From Plotosus lineatus (taxonomy: Eukaryota > Chordata > Actinopteri > Siluriformes > Plotosidae): a stretch of 64,000 nucleotides of DNA. Made by a program: the position numbers and the translations under genes. How positions within the stretch are numbered: position 1 is the stretch's first letter; each line of letters begins with the position of its first letter. The stretch is taken from NCBI GenBank assembly GCA_024760905.1, contig CM045737.1:11648726-11712725 (forward strand), given 5' to 3'. The notes beneath the pieces were generated by a model that made no database searches, was not told the origin of the DNA, and was given only the letters and a program-made list of their open reading frames with translations. Positions 11,334-21,999 of the stretch are shown one piece after another.

Positions 11334-11797
11334 TACAGGGATCCCTCGCTACTTTCCGTTTCAATTCATGCAGCTTCAGCTCATCGCATTTTTTATTTTT
11401 TTTAATATTCATCAAATTAAAAAATAAGGAAACTAAGGAAGAATAGGGAGAAAAGTTAAGGAAAATGACACAAAAACAAGGCCAGTTATGCAAAAAAACA
11501 AACAAAAAACCCCCCCAAAACCAACCAACCAAACAAAAACGACCCAAAACCTCCAATCAAAACTACTTATGCGCACCTCACATAAAAATGTATGTGTGTG
11601 TATATTTATATTTTATTTACATCTTATGCATTATTTTTGAATGTTTAATTGTTATTATAAGTATTTATAGGTTTGAATATGTATTGACTGATATTATATA
11701 CACATATACATGCACGTATACATCAGTCAGGGGGGTCAATACTACTTCGTGGAATTTAACGGTCACAAGGGAATCTCGGTCCCAATTAACCGTATAT
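11334..11797 (-). mobile_element. R element (TIR MITE), minus orientation
   Basis: It begins with TACAGGGATCCCTCGCTAC (one change from the family TIR) and 'ttcaattcatgcagcttcag', and passes through the A/T-rich interior with 'aaaatgtatgtgtgtgtata' and the AATATGTATTGACTGATATT block. It ends near 'ctcggtcccaattaaccg', where the second TIR is decayed or lost. Confidence 0.8.
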
Positions 11798-11956
11798 CTT
11801 ATCATTGTGTCGGTCTTGTGTTGGTTTTGTAGCAGAAAACCTCACCAGAAAAGTAGACTCATATTTTGATCAGATCCATACAGTCCACACCATAGACCTG
11901 GACATTACTTATAATAGTTAATCTCTGCATTACTGTGCTTGGTTGCAGAATAAAAT

Positions 11957-12303
11957 GAGGCAGGGTAGTGGTGGCATGGTGGTAAAGGTGCTGGATCACT
12001 GATCCAAAGGTTGAGGGTTCAAGCCCCACTCTCCACAAGGTTGTCACTGTCATCCCCAAGTGCACTAACTGGGTTATCAAAGGCCAGCCATGTCTCTCAC
12101 TGTCTGTGGTGTGAGGTTTATATAAAGGAACCATTGCTGATTTTTCGTCAAGAGTAGCTGCAAAGCCATCAGCATGTTTCTGCCCTGCGGTGGTCTGGTG
12201 CGCTATCCAGGGTGTACTCTGTCCTCACCCAGTGTAGGCTGGGGTGGGTGTCAGACTCCCGGTGATCCTAATTCAGATTACGTGGTGACAGAAAATGAAT
12301 GGA
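11957..12303 (+). mobile_element. SINE-A copy, full length
   Basis: The head runs from 11965 (A-box-like TGGCATGGTGG; B-box-like GAGGGTTCAAGCCCC near 12012). The conserved body follows, and the L2-like tail (12190-12300) ends in AAAATGAATGG. The head-body junction and tail match copies at 61922 and 59322. Confidence 0.88.
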
Positions 12304-13078
12304 TAAAACTAGGCTGTTCATATAGGTTGTGTTTTAATTGTATGAATATAGGGAAATTAAACACACTAACCATGTCACAATGTAAGGGTTTCTCATGGGC
12401 TATGGCTGAGACAGGCTGACATGATGCTACTACACCTTAAGCAAAAATATCCTTCATGGTGATATATAGGCTTCTTCTTCAGTCAGTGTCAAGCGTTCCG
12501 TACATCGCCATAGAATATCTTTCAGTACTTTAGGATAAGATGCTATACGACAGGGATCATCCCCTGTTCTCACTGAATTGATGAGCATCCTGTACCGCTA
12601 TTGGTGTGTGCATTTGATGGATTGATGACTGAAACCCACAAGCCAACAGGAGAGTTGGTGGACGACAAAGATTTATGATGCTGGATGAAAGTAAATTTTC
12701 CCACAAAAGGAAAGTGAGTGTTCTCATTATGTTTGATGATGAATAATTGTGTAATTTTACGTCAATTAATAATAATAATAATACACAATGAATGCAAAGT
12801 AAAATATAATTGGTGTATGGTGTAATTTTATGTACAATATTAATTTTTATGTTTTTTTTTTTTTTACTTTCGTGCAACTTTAAAATAAAGCTCGGAAAGG
12901 GTTAAATGTCACTTGGGTCTCAATTGATGTGCCCTCATGAGTATTTATTTCTGCAGTACAACAAAGGTTATTTGTACCTTCCTGGCAGCAAGCGGATTCT
13001 GGGTTTAATTGGATACGTGTGTTGTACGTGATGGAAAATAATTTTATGGAGACATCAACATACCTGCATTTGTGTTCT
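12304..13078. other. No recognised feature
   Basis: AT-rich sequence with a small (AAT)n at 12766-12783 and a poly-T run at 12852-12866. No recognisable gene or repeat family. Confidence 0.4.
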
Positions 13079-13457
13079 CAGTTCATCAGTTCATTTTCTG
13101 TAACCGCTTAATCCTAATTAGGATTGCGGGGAGGCTGGTGACCATTCCAGCCAACTCCAGGCGAGGACAGCGTACACCCTGGACAGCTCGCCAAGCCATC
13201 GTAGGGCAGAAACATGCTGACGGCTATGCAGCTACTCTTGTCAGCATGAAGAAGTCATCAATGTTTAAAGTCATCAAAGTCAGCAATGGTTCTTTTACAT
13301 GAACCTCACACCATAGACAATGAGAGACATGGCCAGCCTTTGATAACCCAGTTAGCTGCACTGGGGGGGTGAGAACCTTGTGGAAAGTGGGACTCGAACC
13401 CCCAAACTTTGGATCAGAGATCCATTACCCTATACCACGAGACCACCACTGCTTCCA
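13079..13457 (-). mobile_element. SINE-A copy, full length with internal duplication
   Basis: The tail is at 13085-13210, the body at 13215-13350 and the tRNA-like head at 13375-13457 (complement of GGGGGTTCGAGTCCCAC). Around 13238-13280 a short block is repeated: 'aagtcatcaatg', 'aaagtcatc' and 'aaagtcagcaatgg' follow each other. The copy directly abuts the RTE LINE that begins at 13460. Confidence 0.88.
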
Positions 13458-13499
13458 TTTGTGTTCTTCTTCTTCTTCTTTTCCTTTCGGCTGTTCCCT

Positions 13500-16247
13500 T
13501 CAGGGGTCGCCACAGCAAATGATCTGCCTCCATCTCTCCCTATCCTCTGCATCTTCTACTCTTACTCCAACGACCTTCATGTCCGCCTTCACTGCATCCA
13601 TAAATCTTCTCTTTGGTCTTCCTCTGGGCCTTTTGCCTGGTAGTTCCAACCTCAGCATCCTACGACCAATATACTCACTATCCCTCCTCTGTACATGTCC
13701 AAACCATCTCAATCTAGCCTCTCTGACTTTGTCTCCAAAACATCTAACATGTGCTGTCCCTCTGATGTACTCATTTCTGATCCTATCCATCCTCGTTACT
13801 CCCAAAGAGAACCTCAACATTTTCATCTCTGCTACCTCCAACTCTGACTCCTGTCTTTTCCCCAGGGCCACTGTCTCTAAACCATACAACATTGCTGGCC
13901 TCATCACCGTCTTGTACACTTTTCCCTTCATTCTTGCCGATACTCTCCTATCACACATCACACCGGACACTTTTCTCCATCCATTCCAACCTGCCTGCAC
14001 GCGCTTCTTCACCTCTTTTCCACACTCTCCATTGCTCTGGATTGTTGAGCCTAAGTACTTAAAATCCTCCACCTTCTTTATCTCTGCCCCCTGTAACCTC
14101 AAAGTTCCTCTTGGGTCCTTGTCGTTCACACACATGTATTCTGTCTTACTAAGACTAACCTTCAATCCCCTCCTTTCCAGGGCATACCTCCACCTCTCTA
14201 GATTTTCCTCCACTTGGTCTCTGCTCTCACTACAGATCACAATGTCATCTGCAAACATCATAGTCCATGGAGATTCTTGTCTAACCTCATCTGTTAGCCT
14301 GTCCATCACCATAGCAAACAAGAAGGGGCTGAGAGCTGACCCTTGATGCAGTCCCACCTCCACCTTGAACTCTTCTGTCACACCGACAGCACACCTCACC
14401 ACTGTCTTACATCTATCATACATGTCCTGCACCACTCTAACATACTTCTCTGTCACTCCAGACTTCCTCATACAATACCACAGTTCTTCTCTCGGCACCC
14501 TGTCATATGCTTTCTCCAGATCCACAAAGGCACAATGCAGCTCCTTCTGACCTTCTCTGTACTTCTCTATTAACATCCTCAAAGCAAACACTGCATCTGT
14601 GGTGCTCTTTCTTGGCATGAAACCAAACTGTTGTTCACAAATGCTGACCTCTGCCCTTAGTCTTGCTTCCACTATTCTTTCCCATAGCTTCATTGTATGG
14701 CTCATCAACTTTATCCCTCTGTAGTTGCCACAACTCTGTACATCGCCCTTGTTCTTAAAAATGGGCACAAGCACACTTCTCCTCCATTCCTCTGGCATCT
14801 GCTCACTTTCTAAGACCTTGTTGAATATTCTTGTCAGAAAATCTACTGCTACCTCCCCTAGACACTTCCATACCTCAACTGGTATGTCATCAGGGCCAAC
14901 TGCCTTTCCACTCTTCATCCTCTTCAATGCCCTCCTCACTTCTCCCTTACTAATCTTTGCTACTTCCTGCTCCTCAACGGTCACCCCTTCTACTCTTTTT
15001 TCTCTCTCATTTTCCTCATTCATCAGCTCTTCAAAGTACTCTTTCCATCTTCCCAGCACACTTCTGTCATCAGTCAATACATTTCCCTCTCTGTCCTTTA
15101 TCACTCTAACTTGCTGCACGTCTTTCCCATCTCTATTTCTCTGCTGTGCTAACCTGTATAGATCATTTTCTCCCTCCTTACTGTTCAACCTATCATACAA
15201 GTCATCATACGCCCTCTGTTTGGCCTTTGACACTGCTACCTTCGCCTTACGCTGTGTCTCCCTGTACTCCTGTTTACTCTCTTCGGTCCTCTCAATGTCC
15301 CACTTCTTCTTGGCTAACCTCTTCTTTTGTACACACTCCTGCACTTCCTCATTCCACCACCAAGTTTCCTTATCTACTTTCCTTCCAGAGGACACACCAA
15401 ATACTCTCCTACCGGTCTCCCTGATCACATTGGCTGTGGTTGTCCAGTCCTCTGGAAGCACTTCCTGACTACCCAAAGCCTGTTTCAACTCCTCCTTGAA
15501 GACAACACGACACTCTTCCTTTTTCAGCTTCCACCACTTTGTCTTCTGCTCTACCTTTGCCTTTTTCACCTTTCTCACCATCAGTGTCATCCTGCACACC
15601 ACCATCCTATGCTGTTTGGCAACACTCTCACCCACTACTACTTTGCAGTCACTGACTTCCTTCAAATTACATCGCCTACACAAGATGTAGTCTACCTGTG
15701 TGCTCTTACCTCCGCTTTCATAAGTCACCCTATGCTTCTGTTTCTTCTGGAAGAAAGTATTCACCACAGCCATTTCCATCCTTTTTGCAAAATCGATCAA
15801 CATCTGTCCTTCTGTGTTCCTGTCCTGGATACCAAACCTGCCCATCACTTCCTCGTCCCCTCTGTTGCCTGCACCAACATGTCCATTGAAGTCTGCTCCA
15901 ATGACCACTCTTTCACCTCTGGGGGTACTCTGCATCACTTCATCTAACTCACTCCAGAATCTCTCCTTCTCTTCTAGCTTACATCCTGCCTGTGGGGCAT
16001 AAGCACTAACAACATTGACTATCACGCCTTCAATTTCTAACTTGAGACTCATCACTCTGTCTGACACTCTTTTCACTTCTAGAACATTCCTGACAAACCC
16101 CTCCTTCAAGATGACTCCTACTCCATTTCTCTTCCCATCCACACCATTATAAAACAGTTTAAACCCTGCTCCTAAGCTTTTAGCCTTTCTACCTTTCCAC
16201 CTTGTCTCCTGAACACACAGTATGTCCACCTTCCTCCTCTGCATCAT
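13500..16247 (-). CDS. RTE ORF: AP endonuclease and reverse transcriptase
   Basis: An open frame of 915 residues. Endonuclease motifs are QETRW at 13-17, SAYAP at 81-85, GADFNGHVG at 117-125, QVDYILC at 184-190 and KQHRMV at 211-216. RT motifs are GPDDIPVE, NYRGIKLMS, FGFMPRKSTTDA, AFVDLEKAYD at 573-582, LHQGSALSPF at 633-642, and FADD at 665-668 as the catalytic centre. The C-terminal region (RMDRIRNEYIRG, RWFGHVQRRD, RPRGRPKRRF) is conserved with the fragments at 49.3 and 59 kb. The product nicks target DNA and copies LINE RNA by target-primed reverse transcription. The ATG at 16247 is not the ancestral start: the first strand of the endonuclease fold is encoded upstream in another frame. 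Confidence 0.93.
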   Translation of the reverse strand: MMQRRKVDILCVQETRWKGRKAKSLGAGFKLFYNGVDGKRNGVGVILKEGFVRNVLEVKRVSDRVMSLKLEIEGVIVNVVSAYAPQAGCKLEEKERFWSELDEVMQSTPRGERVVIGADFNGHVGAGNRGDEEVMGRFGIQDRNTEGQMLIDFAKRMEMAVVNTFFQKKQKHRVTYESGGKSTQVDYILCRRCNLKEVSDCKVVVGESVAKQHRMVVCRMTLMVRKVKKAKVEQKTKWWKLKKEECRVVFKEELKQALGSQEVLPEDWTTTANVIRETGRRVFGVSSGRKVDKETWWWNEEVQECVQKKRLAKKKWDIERTEESKQEYRETQRKAKVAVSKAKQRAYDDLYDRLNSKEGENDLYRLAQQRNRDGKDVQQVRVIKDREGNVLTDDRSVLGRWKEYFEELMNEENEREKRVEGVTVEEQEVAKISKGEVRRALKRMKSGKAVGPDDIPVEVWKCLGEVAVDFLTRIFNKVLESEQMPEEWRRSVLVPIFKNKGDVQSCGNYRGIKLMSHTMKLWERIVEARLRAEVSICEQQFGFMPRKSTTDAVFALRMLIEKYREGQKELHCAFVDLEKAYDRVPREELWYCMRKSGVTEKYVRVVQDMYDRCKTVVRCAVGVTEEFKVEVGLHQGSALSPFLFAMVMDRLTDEVRQESPWTMMFADDIVICSESRDQVEENLERWRYALERRGLKVSLSKTEYMCVNDKDPRGTLRLQGAEIKKVEDFKYLGSTIQSNGECGKEVKKRVQAGWNGWRKVSGVMCDRRVSARMKGKVYKTVMRPAMLYGLETVALGKRQESELEVAEMKMLRFSLGVTRMDRIRNEYIRGTAHVRCFGDKVREARLRWFGHVQRRDSEYIGRRMLRLELPGKRPRGRPKRRFMDAVKADMKVVGVRVEDAEDRERWRQIICCGDP

Positions 16248-16552
16248 GTCAGCCAGCTCCTATCTTTTCCTTGCATAGTTCCAACATTCAAAGTCCCTAC
16301 TCTCAGTCCGAGGCTCACGCATTTCCTCTTCTCTCTCTGCCTACGGACACGCCTCCCGCCTCTCCTTCTTCGACGTCTTCGACCAACAGTAGTCCAATTT
16401 CCATCAGCACCCTGTTGGTTGACAGCACTGATGGCGGTCGTTGTTAACCCGGGCCTCGACCGATCCGGTATGAATTTTGTTTTGATCATTTGCATTTTTA
16501 AATGTGGCAGAAGTTTTACGCCGGATGCCCTTCCTGTCGCAACCCTCTGCAT
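16244..16552 (-). pseudogene. RTE ORF, N-terminal part shifted out of frame
   Basis: A 102-codon frame ending in LRVGTLNVGTMQGKDRSWLT. The segment LRVGTLNVGTM is the usual first beta-strand of an APE-type LINE endonuclease and should continue straight into the downstream ORF. In the downstream frame the bases before its ATG read ELAD, but an in-frame TAG lies just upstream. The break is explained by loss of about one base near 16265-16272. The resulting stop/start overlap (ATGA at 16244-16247) is therefore a by-product. The arginine-rich stretch (RRRRRGGRRVRRQREKRK) is part of the usual N-terminal leader. Confidence 0.82.
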
Positions 16553-16704
16553 TTATCCGGGCTTGGGACCGGCATAAGGGGGAGAGACACTGGTTAGTGC
16601 CCCCCCCGCCTCATGGCTGCATTCTATAACTGTTATATAATATTCTAACTGTTCTATAACAGTTATATCATATCTTTGAGACAACTTCTGGTATTAATCA
16701 CAAA

Positions 16705-17323
16705 TACCACTTTTTTTGGACTATACGTTGCTCTGGAGTACAAGTTGAATTGAAAAAAAAAAGCATAATAAAGAAGAAAAAACATATATAAGTCGCACTG
16801 GACTGTAAGTCACAAACTCATGGAACCTGTCTACCTTTGCTTGGAAATCTGCTGGCAGTTTATGTGATGTTGTGGTCCTCACTCTGATAGAGAGGCGGTT
16901 GTGCCGCATGAAGCATTAACACCAAGAAAGTCCTCACGCAAAGTCATTTCTATTCATCTCCTTGACAACTACCTGAACGTGGAGACACAACTGCACTGTT
17001 CAGAAGCCTCTCTCTGCAGCACGTTGCCAAACCCCCATGTGCAAACTCATTCCTCTAGCTGTGGCCATCTAGCTTTTAGCTCGAGATTAGCTTTTTTTGT
17101 TTTCCTTCATTGCGGAAATAATAATCTCTGCTTTTCTGCCCTCTTGTTGCACTCTTGTGGTTTTTCCTTGAGTTGCCCTCTTGCGGTTGTGAGTGAAATT
17201 ATGTTTGTTATTATTATGTGTTATATGTAAATAATTTCACATATAAGTCGCTCTGTAGTATAAGTCGCACCCTCAGCCAAATTATGAAAAAAAAGTGCAA
17301 CTTGTAGTCCGGAAAATATGGTA
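16705..17323 (-). mobile_element. Pogo-like MITE, inverted relative of 5625-6721
   Basis: Terminal regions 'ggactatacgttgctctgga' and GTAGTCCGGAAAATATGGTA form TIRs. Minus-strand 16721-16909 encodes NRLSIRVRTTTSHKLPADFQ followed by 'AKVDRFHEF', the same transposase fragment as in the 5.6-kb copy. The first helix-turn-helix and the catalytic domain are missing. Confidence 0.75.
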
Positions 17324-17357
17324 GATATAAAAAGTAATTATTGATTAATCTTACATA

Positions 17358-17603
17358 AAGTTTGGTGGCTAAGGGTTAGTGGTTAGCAAATCCCCATCAT
17401 AACAAAAAGGTCCTGGGTTCAATTCCCGGGCTCGGGTCTTTATGTGTTGAGTTTGAACTTGCGTGGGTTTTATTCGCACAGTAAAAAGTCAAGCGCATTA
17501 TGCTAATTGACTGTATGTGTGAGTGTGAATAGGTGAATCTGTGATTGTCTAGTGAACTGTTTAGGGTGTACCCTGGCCTCACCTGCTTCCCTGTGACCCT
17601 AGT
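17358..17603 (+). mobile_element. SINE-B copy, plus orientation
   Basis: Head 'agtggttagcaaatcc', then AAAAAGGTCCTGGGTTCAAT with the B box. The body follows with 'gaacttgcgtgggttttatt', and the tail-like segment ends near 'acctgcttccctgtgaccct' with no terminal repeat. Confidence 0.7.
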
Positions 17604-17604
17604 A

Positions 17605-17667
17605 CAGGAGTGCCCAACCAGTCAGCGACCAAGAGTCACATTTTATACAGTGTCCCATCACTCATCC

Positions 17668-17721
<54 letters not shown>

Positions 17722-17732
17722 AACACACACAA

Positions 17733-17765
<33 letters not shown>

Positions 17766-18611
17766 AACACACCTCTGCTCAGCCAGATTTATTTAAAATT
17801 CACACACCAACATTCTCATAAAATTCTCACATCTTTGAAGGTCAGAGTGTAAGTTTGATTTAATAGCCGTGTTAATGTCCGATATTCAACAGTGTTGCGG
17901 CGGGACAGTTGGACGTCCGATACCACGCATTTTAGTTTGTCGTTTTCAGGAGACAAGATTTCAACATCACTGAGGGATTTTATAATGAACTCTCATTCAT
18001 TGTATGGTGTTTCGGCCCGTGTAATGTTTCAAGCCAGTTGATGCAATGCAAGCGTTACGGTCTCTGAGCGCTTTGTAAATTTTTGGAAAAAGCTATATCT
18101 GCTTCTCTGCCTGACTTTTCAAAGTGAACAACTTGTGCTTGTGAAGTTCAGTCCCTTTAGGAAATTCCTGGTCAAAGTCAGCATGCAGTGAGCTGAAGTG
18201 GCGCTGAAGATTTGAAGCTTTGAAATGCGCTAATGACGTCTGATATATATCAGGCAGAATGGCTCGCTATTAATTACGTTAAACAAACAAACAAACAAAA
18301 CACCCCTCCCACTCTGTTACACCCTGTGTTTATCTTCATATTTTCTTTTTCACTGTGCCTTTTTTCCTCTGCCATTAAGAGCTAACTTGACACAAATTGT
18401 TTACTGAAATGATCTCTCCCATACTGGGAAGCTTTGTATTATTTTCATCTCACGCACAAGCGCATTTAATGAAAATACCATATTGAACTCAAGCGAAGCG
18501 AACACGTACATTGAAAAAACACAAACTTCGATATGAACATAAGAGCCGCATAAAACCATGCAAAGAGTCCCGTGTGGCTCGGGATCTGCGGGTTAGCCAG
18601 CCTTGCCCTAG
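17605..18611 (-). mobile_element. hAT-like DNA transposon remnant, about 1 kb
   Basis: The left end CAGGAGTGCCCAACCAGTC and the inverted right end (complement of 'ggttagccagccttgccctag') resemble the CAGGGGTGCCCAACC ends of vertebrate hAT elements. Phrases near the ends such as 'gtgtggctcgggatctgcgg' are typical of this group. On the minus strand an ATG near 18376 starts 'MAEEKRHSEKENMKIN', a plausible transposase start, but no intact frame follows. Compound (CT)n(CA)n microsatellites at 17672-17770 lie just inside one end. Confidence 0.5.
17672..17770. repeat. Compound (CT)n(CA)n microsatellite
   Basis: About 20 CT units, then CA units interrupted by AAAC and ATAT. Confidence 0.92.
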
Positions 18612-19671
18612 TAGGATTAAGCAGTTCAGCAAATAATTAAAAAAAAACATAGTGTGATACAGTTACATAAATGTTTACTACACTGTGTGTAAGGTGAAGG
18701 CATTACATCACATGTTACCTCAAGTTATGTAACTATAATGTGGAAAGATCACTAATTTTTCAGAAGGGAAGAGAATCTTTGTTCTTTCTGGTTTCTTGTG
18801 TTTCCAGATCCTTCGTTTTCTTCTGTTCGCTCAGTGTTGTCTTTCAGCAGCATGTCCTCAGCAGACTAATGGCTCTGCCCATTTCCCCATTCACTTTCTT
18901 CATCCTGTATGGCTGTCCTCCAGCTGCTCAGGGTCTGCCAAACGATTGAATTATTTGTCTGTGTGTCTGTGATTGGCAAATTGCTCCTCATCCTTCTCTA
19001 GTCTTATTTTTCTCCACCTTTCCTCTGACATCGTTGCGCCAAACATCTCCCGAGATCTCTGTGGCAAGCCTGTTGGTTGTAATGTGCTACTCTCTACTCA
19101 GTCAGTTGCATAAAAAGATCAATCAGCATCATTACTGGATGCAATACTATGAGCTGATGCAATTTGCTGCCTGTGGCCAAAGCCCCAAACGCCCACCCTC
19201 CCCCAACTGGCGCATCTCTTAAACACGCTACTATTGACACTGATGGCCTGTAAAATTAAAATAGGCCTCACAGCTTGCAGTGTGTATGAAGTGATGCTTT
19301 AATTCTGGTTATTTTACTTGCTGAAAAAGTCTCCAGTTATTTCACAATAGCTTTGAGTCAATGGTTTAGGGAACAAATCAGCTTTTATACACACTATTCT
19401 ATGAGAAACCTGATGGCCATGGGAAAAATAAACAACATCATATTATTATATATGTTATTTATACACAGCCCAGCCAAAAACAAAGGTGGGGGGTCAATAC
19501 ACATTTTTAATTCATTGCCTCATGCAATTTCCCAGAAATGACCTTGTTCCAAGTCTGCCTGGTCTCCCTTATCCCTAAACAAATAACATCCTCATCCAAA
19601 CAAGGCAAGTTAATCTGGAAATACCGCACACTTGAAAATAGATGATTGACTTGATCATTACATGGCAGACT
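18612..19671. other. No recognised feature
   Basis: Low-repeat sequence. A 69-codon hydrophobic frame at 18740-18949 and a 62-codon frame at 19034-19222 have no recognisable family. This is one of the few stretches above 1 kb without an identifiable repeat. Confidence 0.4.
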
Positions 19672-20035
19672 AAATAAAATCAGGAGTGAATTAAATCATA
19701 ATGCTGTCCGATCAGAGTCTTCACTTCACTTATCCCTTATCATCCGGGGATGTTGTTGGGGCGCCTTCATGGCGAGACTTGGACTGATTTCTGGCCTGGT
19801 GGAGCCCATCCCTCTCCAGGTCGTAGAAACACGCCGACGGCTTTGCAGCTTACTCTTTACAAAAGTCAGCAATGGTTCTTTTACATGCCTCTCACCATAG
19901 ACAGTGAGAGACATGGCCCGCCTTTGATGACCCAGTTGGCTGCACTGGGGGGTCAGAGTCAATGTGTGCTAATAATGTGTGAATGAATGTTCAACAGACA
20001 CCCAAAAGGGGGAGCCATATCATTCTACGAATTCA
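19672..20035 (+). repeat. Dispersed duplicate of 29281-29400, split by a SINE
   Basis: 'aaataaaatcaggagtgaat' through 'cagagtc' (19672-19712), then 'aatgtgtgctaataatgtgtg' through 'gggggagccatatcattcta' (19956-20030), match the uninterrupted block at 29281-29400. The 240-bp interruption is a SINE-A copy flanked by the repeated octamer TCAGAGTC. Confidence 0.8.
19713..19955 (-). mobile_element. SINE-A copy inserted into a duplicated block
   Basis: The minus-strand body has the usual GAACCATTGCTGACTTTTGT-type segment (19860-19880) and 'cagtgagagacatggcccgcc' in complement. Both the L2-like tail and the head are short or decayed. TCAGAGTC on both sides looks like a target-site duplication. The corresponding empty site is at 29325-29333. 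Confidence 0.75.
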
Positions 20036-20290
20036 TTCATTCATTTTCTGTAATTGCTTAATCCTGATTAGGGTCACAGGGTGGCTGGTGCCCATCTCAG
20101 CTGACTCCAGGAGAGGGCAGAGGGCACCTTGGATAGCCCTAGATGGCCATCGCAGGGCAAAAACATGCTGACGGCTATGCAGCTACTCTTGTTGAAAGTC
20201 AGCAATGGTTACTTTACATGAACCTCACACCATAGACGCTGAGAGATGTAGCCTGCCTTTGATTACCCAGTTAGCTGCACTGGGGGACTT
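20030..20290 (-). mobile_element. SINE-A copy, head missing
   Basis: The (TTCA)n tail at 20031-20046 is followed by the complement of the L2-like tail, the conserved body, and 'cccagttagctgcactgggg', ending in poly-T. The related copy at 29402-29645 shares this left flank. Confidence 0.88.
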
Positions 20291-20654
20291 TTTTAGCTAT
20301 TAAAGGCAATTAAAAAACAAAAACAAAACAACAACAAACACATCCCATGCAAAACACATACGAATAATTCAACTGAATTACACACTGAAGCTCTACATGA
20401 AACTTTTCTCCTTCGCGCTCACCTCTCACCTGAACTTCACAGATCATGCAACGTCATTTATTCCAGTTGATGCTCAAAGGTGTAAGCCTGGATGTGGGTA
20501 CTTCTGCAGGGTAGCCAGTAAGCTCTGGACATTTTGAAGGGTTTGAGTTCAAAAACAGAAGTGCAATTATTTTAATTATGAGGAAAAACTTTATTTGAAA
20601 GCTCGTGGAAAAATTTTTTTTTTCTTTTTTTAAAGCTACTTAAAAATCTACTTC

Positions 20655-20912
20655 ATTCATTCATTCATTTCTGCAACCATTTAATCCTAATTAGGGTCAC
20701 GGGGAGGCTGGCGCCTATCACAGCTGAATCCGGACAAGGGAAGAGGACACTCTGGACGGCTTTCCAGGCCATGTGAGGGTAGAAACACGCTGATGGCTAT
20801 GTAGCTACTCTTGTCGAAAGTCAGCAATGGTTCTTTTACATGAATCTTTCCCCATAGACCGCGAGAGACATGGTTGGCCTTTGATAACCCAGTTTACTCC
20901 ACTGGGGGGAAA
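20655..20912 (-). mobile_element. SINE-A copy, head missing
   Basis: (ATTC)n at 20655-20672, the complement of the L2-like tail, a body with 'gtagctactcttgtcgaaagtc', ending at 'ccagtttactccactgg'. Confidence 0.88.
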
Positions 20913-20926
20913 ATCTATTTTTTAAA

Positions 20927-20927
20927 C

Positions 20928-20966
<39 letters not shown>
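20927..20966. repeat. (ATA)n microsatellite
   Basis: About 13 AAT/ATA units between two SINE-A copies in opposite orientation. Confidence 0.92.
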
Positions 20967-21258
20967 GGGACAGTGGTGGCCTAGTGGTATAGGGCGCTGG
21001 ATCGCTGATCCTAAGGTTGGGGGTTTGTGCAGCTAACTGGGTTATCAAAGGCCGGCCATGTCTCTCACTATCTATGGTTCATGTAAAAGAACCATTGCTG
21101 ACTTTCGACAAGAGTAGCTGCAAAGCTCTCAGCATGTTTCCGCCTTGTGATGGCCTGGCGAGATGTCCAGGGTGTATTCTGCCCTCACCCCGAGTCGGCT
21201 GGGATGGGCGCCAGCCTCCCCATGACCCTAATTCCCTAATTAGGATTAAGCGGTTACA
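20966..21258 (+). mobile_element. SINE-A copy with head, internal deletion
   Basis: Head GTGGTGGCCTAGTGGTATAG (A box), B-box region reduced to 'gttgggggtttg', followed directly by 'tgcagctaactggg', so the C-rich spacer is deleted. The conserved body and L2-like tail follow, with a small 'aattccctaatta' duplication at 21231-21243 and no terminal repeat. Confidence 0.85.
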
Positions 21259-21999
21259 AATCAAACTCTTCATGTGTTACCTCCACTGTTGTAGATCTTG
21301 GGTTTAAAACAGGACATGTGTTTTCATGAAGCTTTATTAGTAAACTCATGCTGTTGGTTTTCTGACACTTTTGGCTTCTCAGTAGGGAGACTGTCACAGG
21401 TTAGTGAGCATTTGAAGTTCTTCCGACATGTCCCATTGATTTCTCTCTCTCTCCCTCTCTCTCTCTCTTCTTCTTCTTCTTCTTCTTCTTCTTCTTCTTC
21501 TTCTTCCACAGTAGCCCTTGTATAAAAAAAAAAATTCTCAGCAACATCAAATATCTTTCAGATGCTTTCTCACTGCACCTCTCTTCCCTGTCGCCGGGAA
21601 TGGTGGACAGTCCTTGATTTTTTTTTTTCCATGCTGAGCACTGGCCGTTTTCCGCTCTGCTGGGAGAAGAATTCTGTGACCCAGAGAGGGACTGACTATG
21701 GATTTATTAAAGTGCTAGAGACTCCTAATAACAATAATGCTGAATCGTATCATCTCTAAGTACTGAATCTCCCCCAGAACTGTCATTAAGGCTTCACAAA
21801 TCCACGGAACAGATGTTAACGTAAGCAGAAACAGTAGTCTCACTGTAATGAGCGGCCAACTGCATGTTGCATGAATCACAGCATCTTTAAAGGCTGTCTT
21901 TAAATAATGTACACAGTATTTAAATAAAATATGTTTTTTTGATTTCAATGGCTTTTTGTTGAGTTAGAGTCACTCTGTCACACAAGTAAAATATGCAAC
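21259..21999. other. No recognised gene; contains a (CTT)n array
   Basis: A (CTT)n run at 21467-21506 follows a CT-rich lead-in. The remainder is unclassified AT-rich sequence. Confidence 0.45.

Larger units (their letters stand above)
13460..16610 (-). mobile_element. RTE-clade LINE, near full length
   Basis: This is a minus-strand non-LTR retrotransposon of about 3.15 kb. The 5' leader (16610-16330 reading leftward) contains 'gggttgcgacaggaagggc' and 'ggatcggtcgaggcccggg'. One long ORF for endonuclease plus reverse transcriptase follows. The 3' UTR is very short ('tgaagggaacagccgaaagg') and ends in a (GAA)n tail at 13461-13484. A tiny 3' UTR with a microsatellite tail is typical of RTE elements. 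Related fragments occur at 30057, 49225, 58838 and 63308. Apart from one frameshift near the endonuclease start, the coding region is open, so this is the youngest-looking autonomous element in the window. No clear target-site duplication is visible. Confidence 0.93.

Noticed and set aside
13369..15947. Plus-strand frames of 325, 247 and 206 codons
   Set aside because: They lie antisense to the RTE polyprotein on the minus strand, which has clear endonuclease and RT motifs. No independent domain is visible on the plus strand.
16244..16247. ATGA stop/start overlap as translational coupling between two RTE ORFs
   Set aside because: The upstream frame ends in sequence that should be continuous with the endonuclease, and the downstream frame encodes ELAD just before its ATG, so a one-base frameshift explains the arrangement.
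18740..18949. 69-codon hydrophobic frame as a small membrane protein
   Set aside because: Its length is within chance expectation for this composition and there is no supporting family resemblance.
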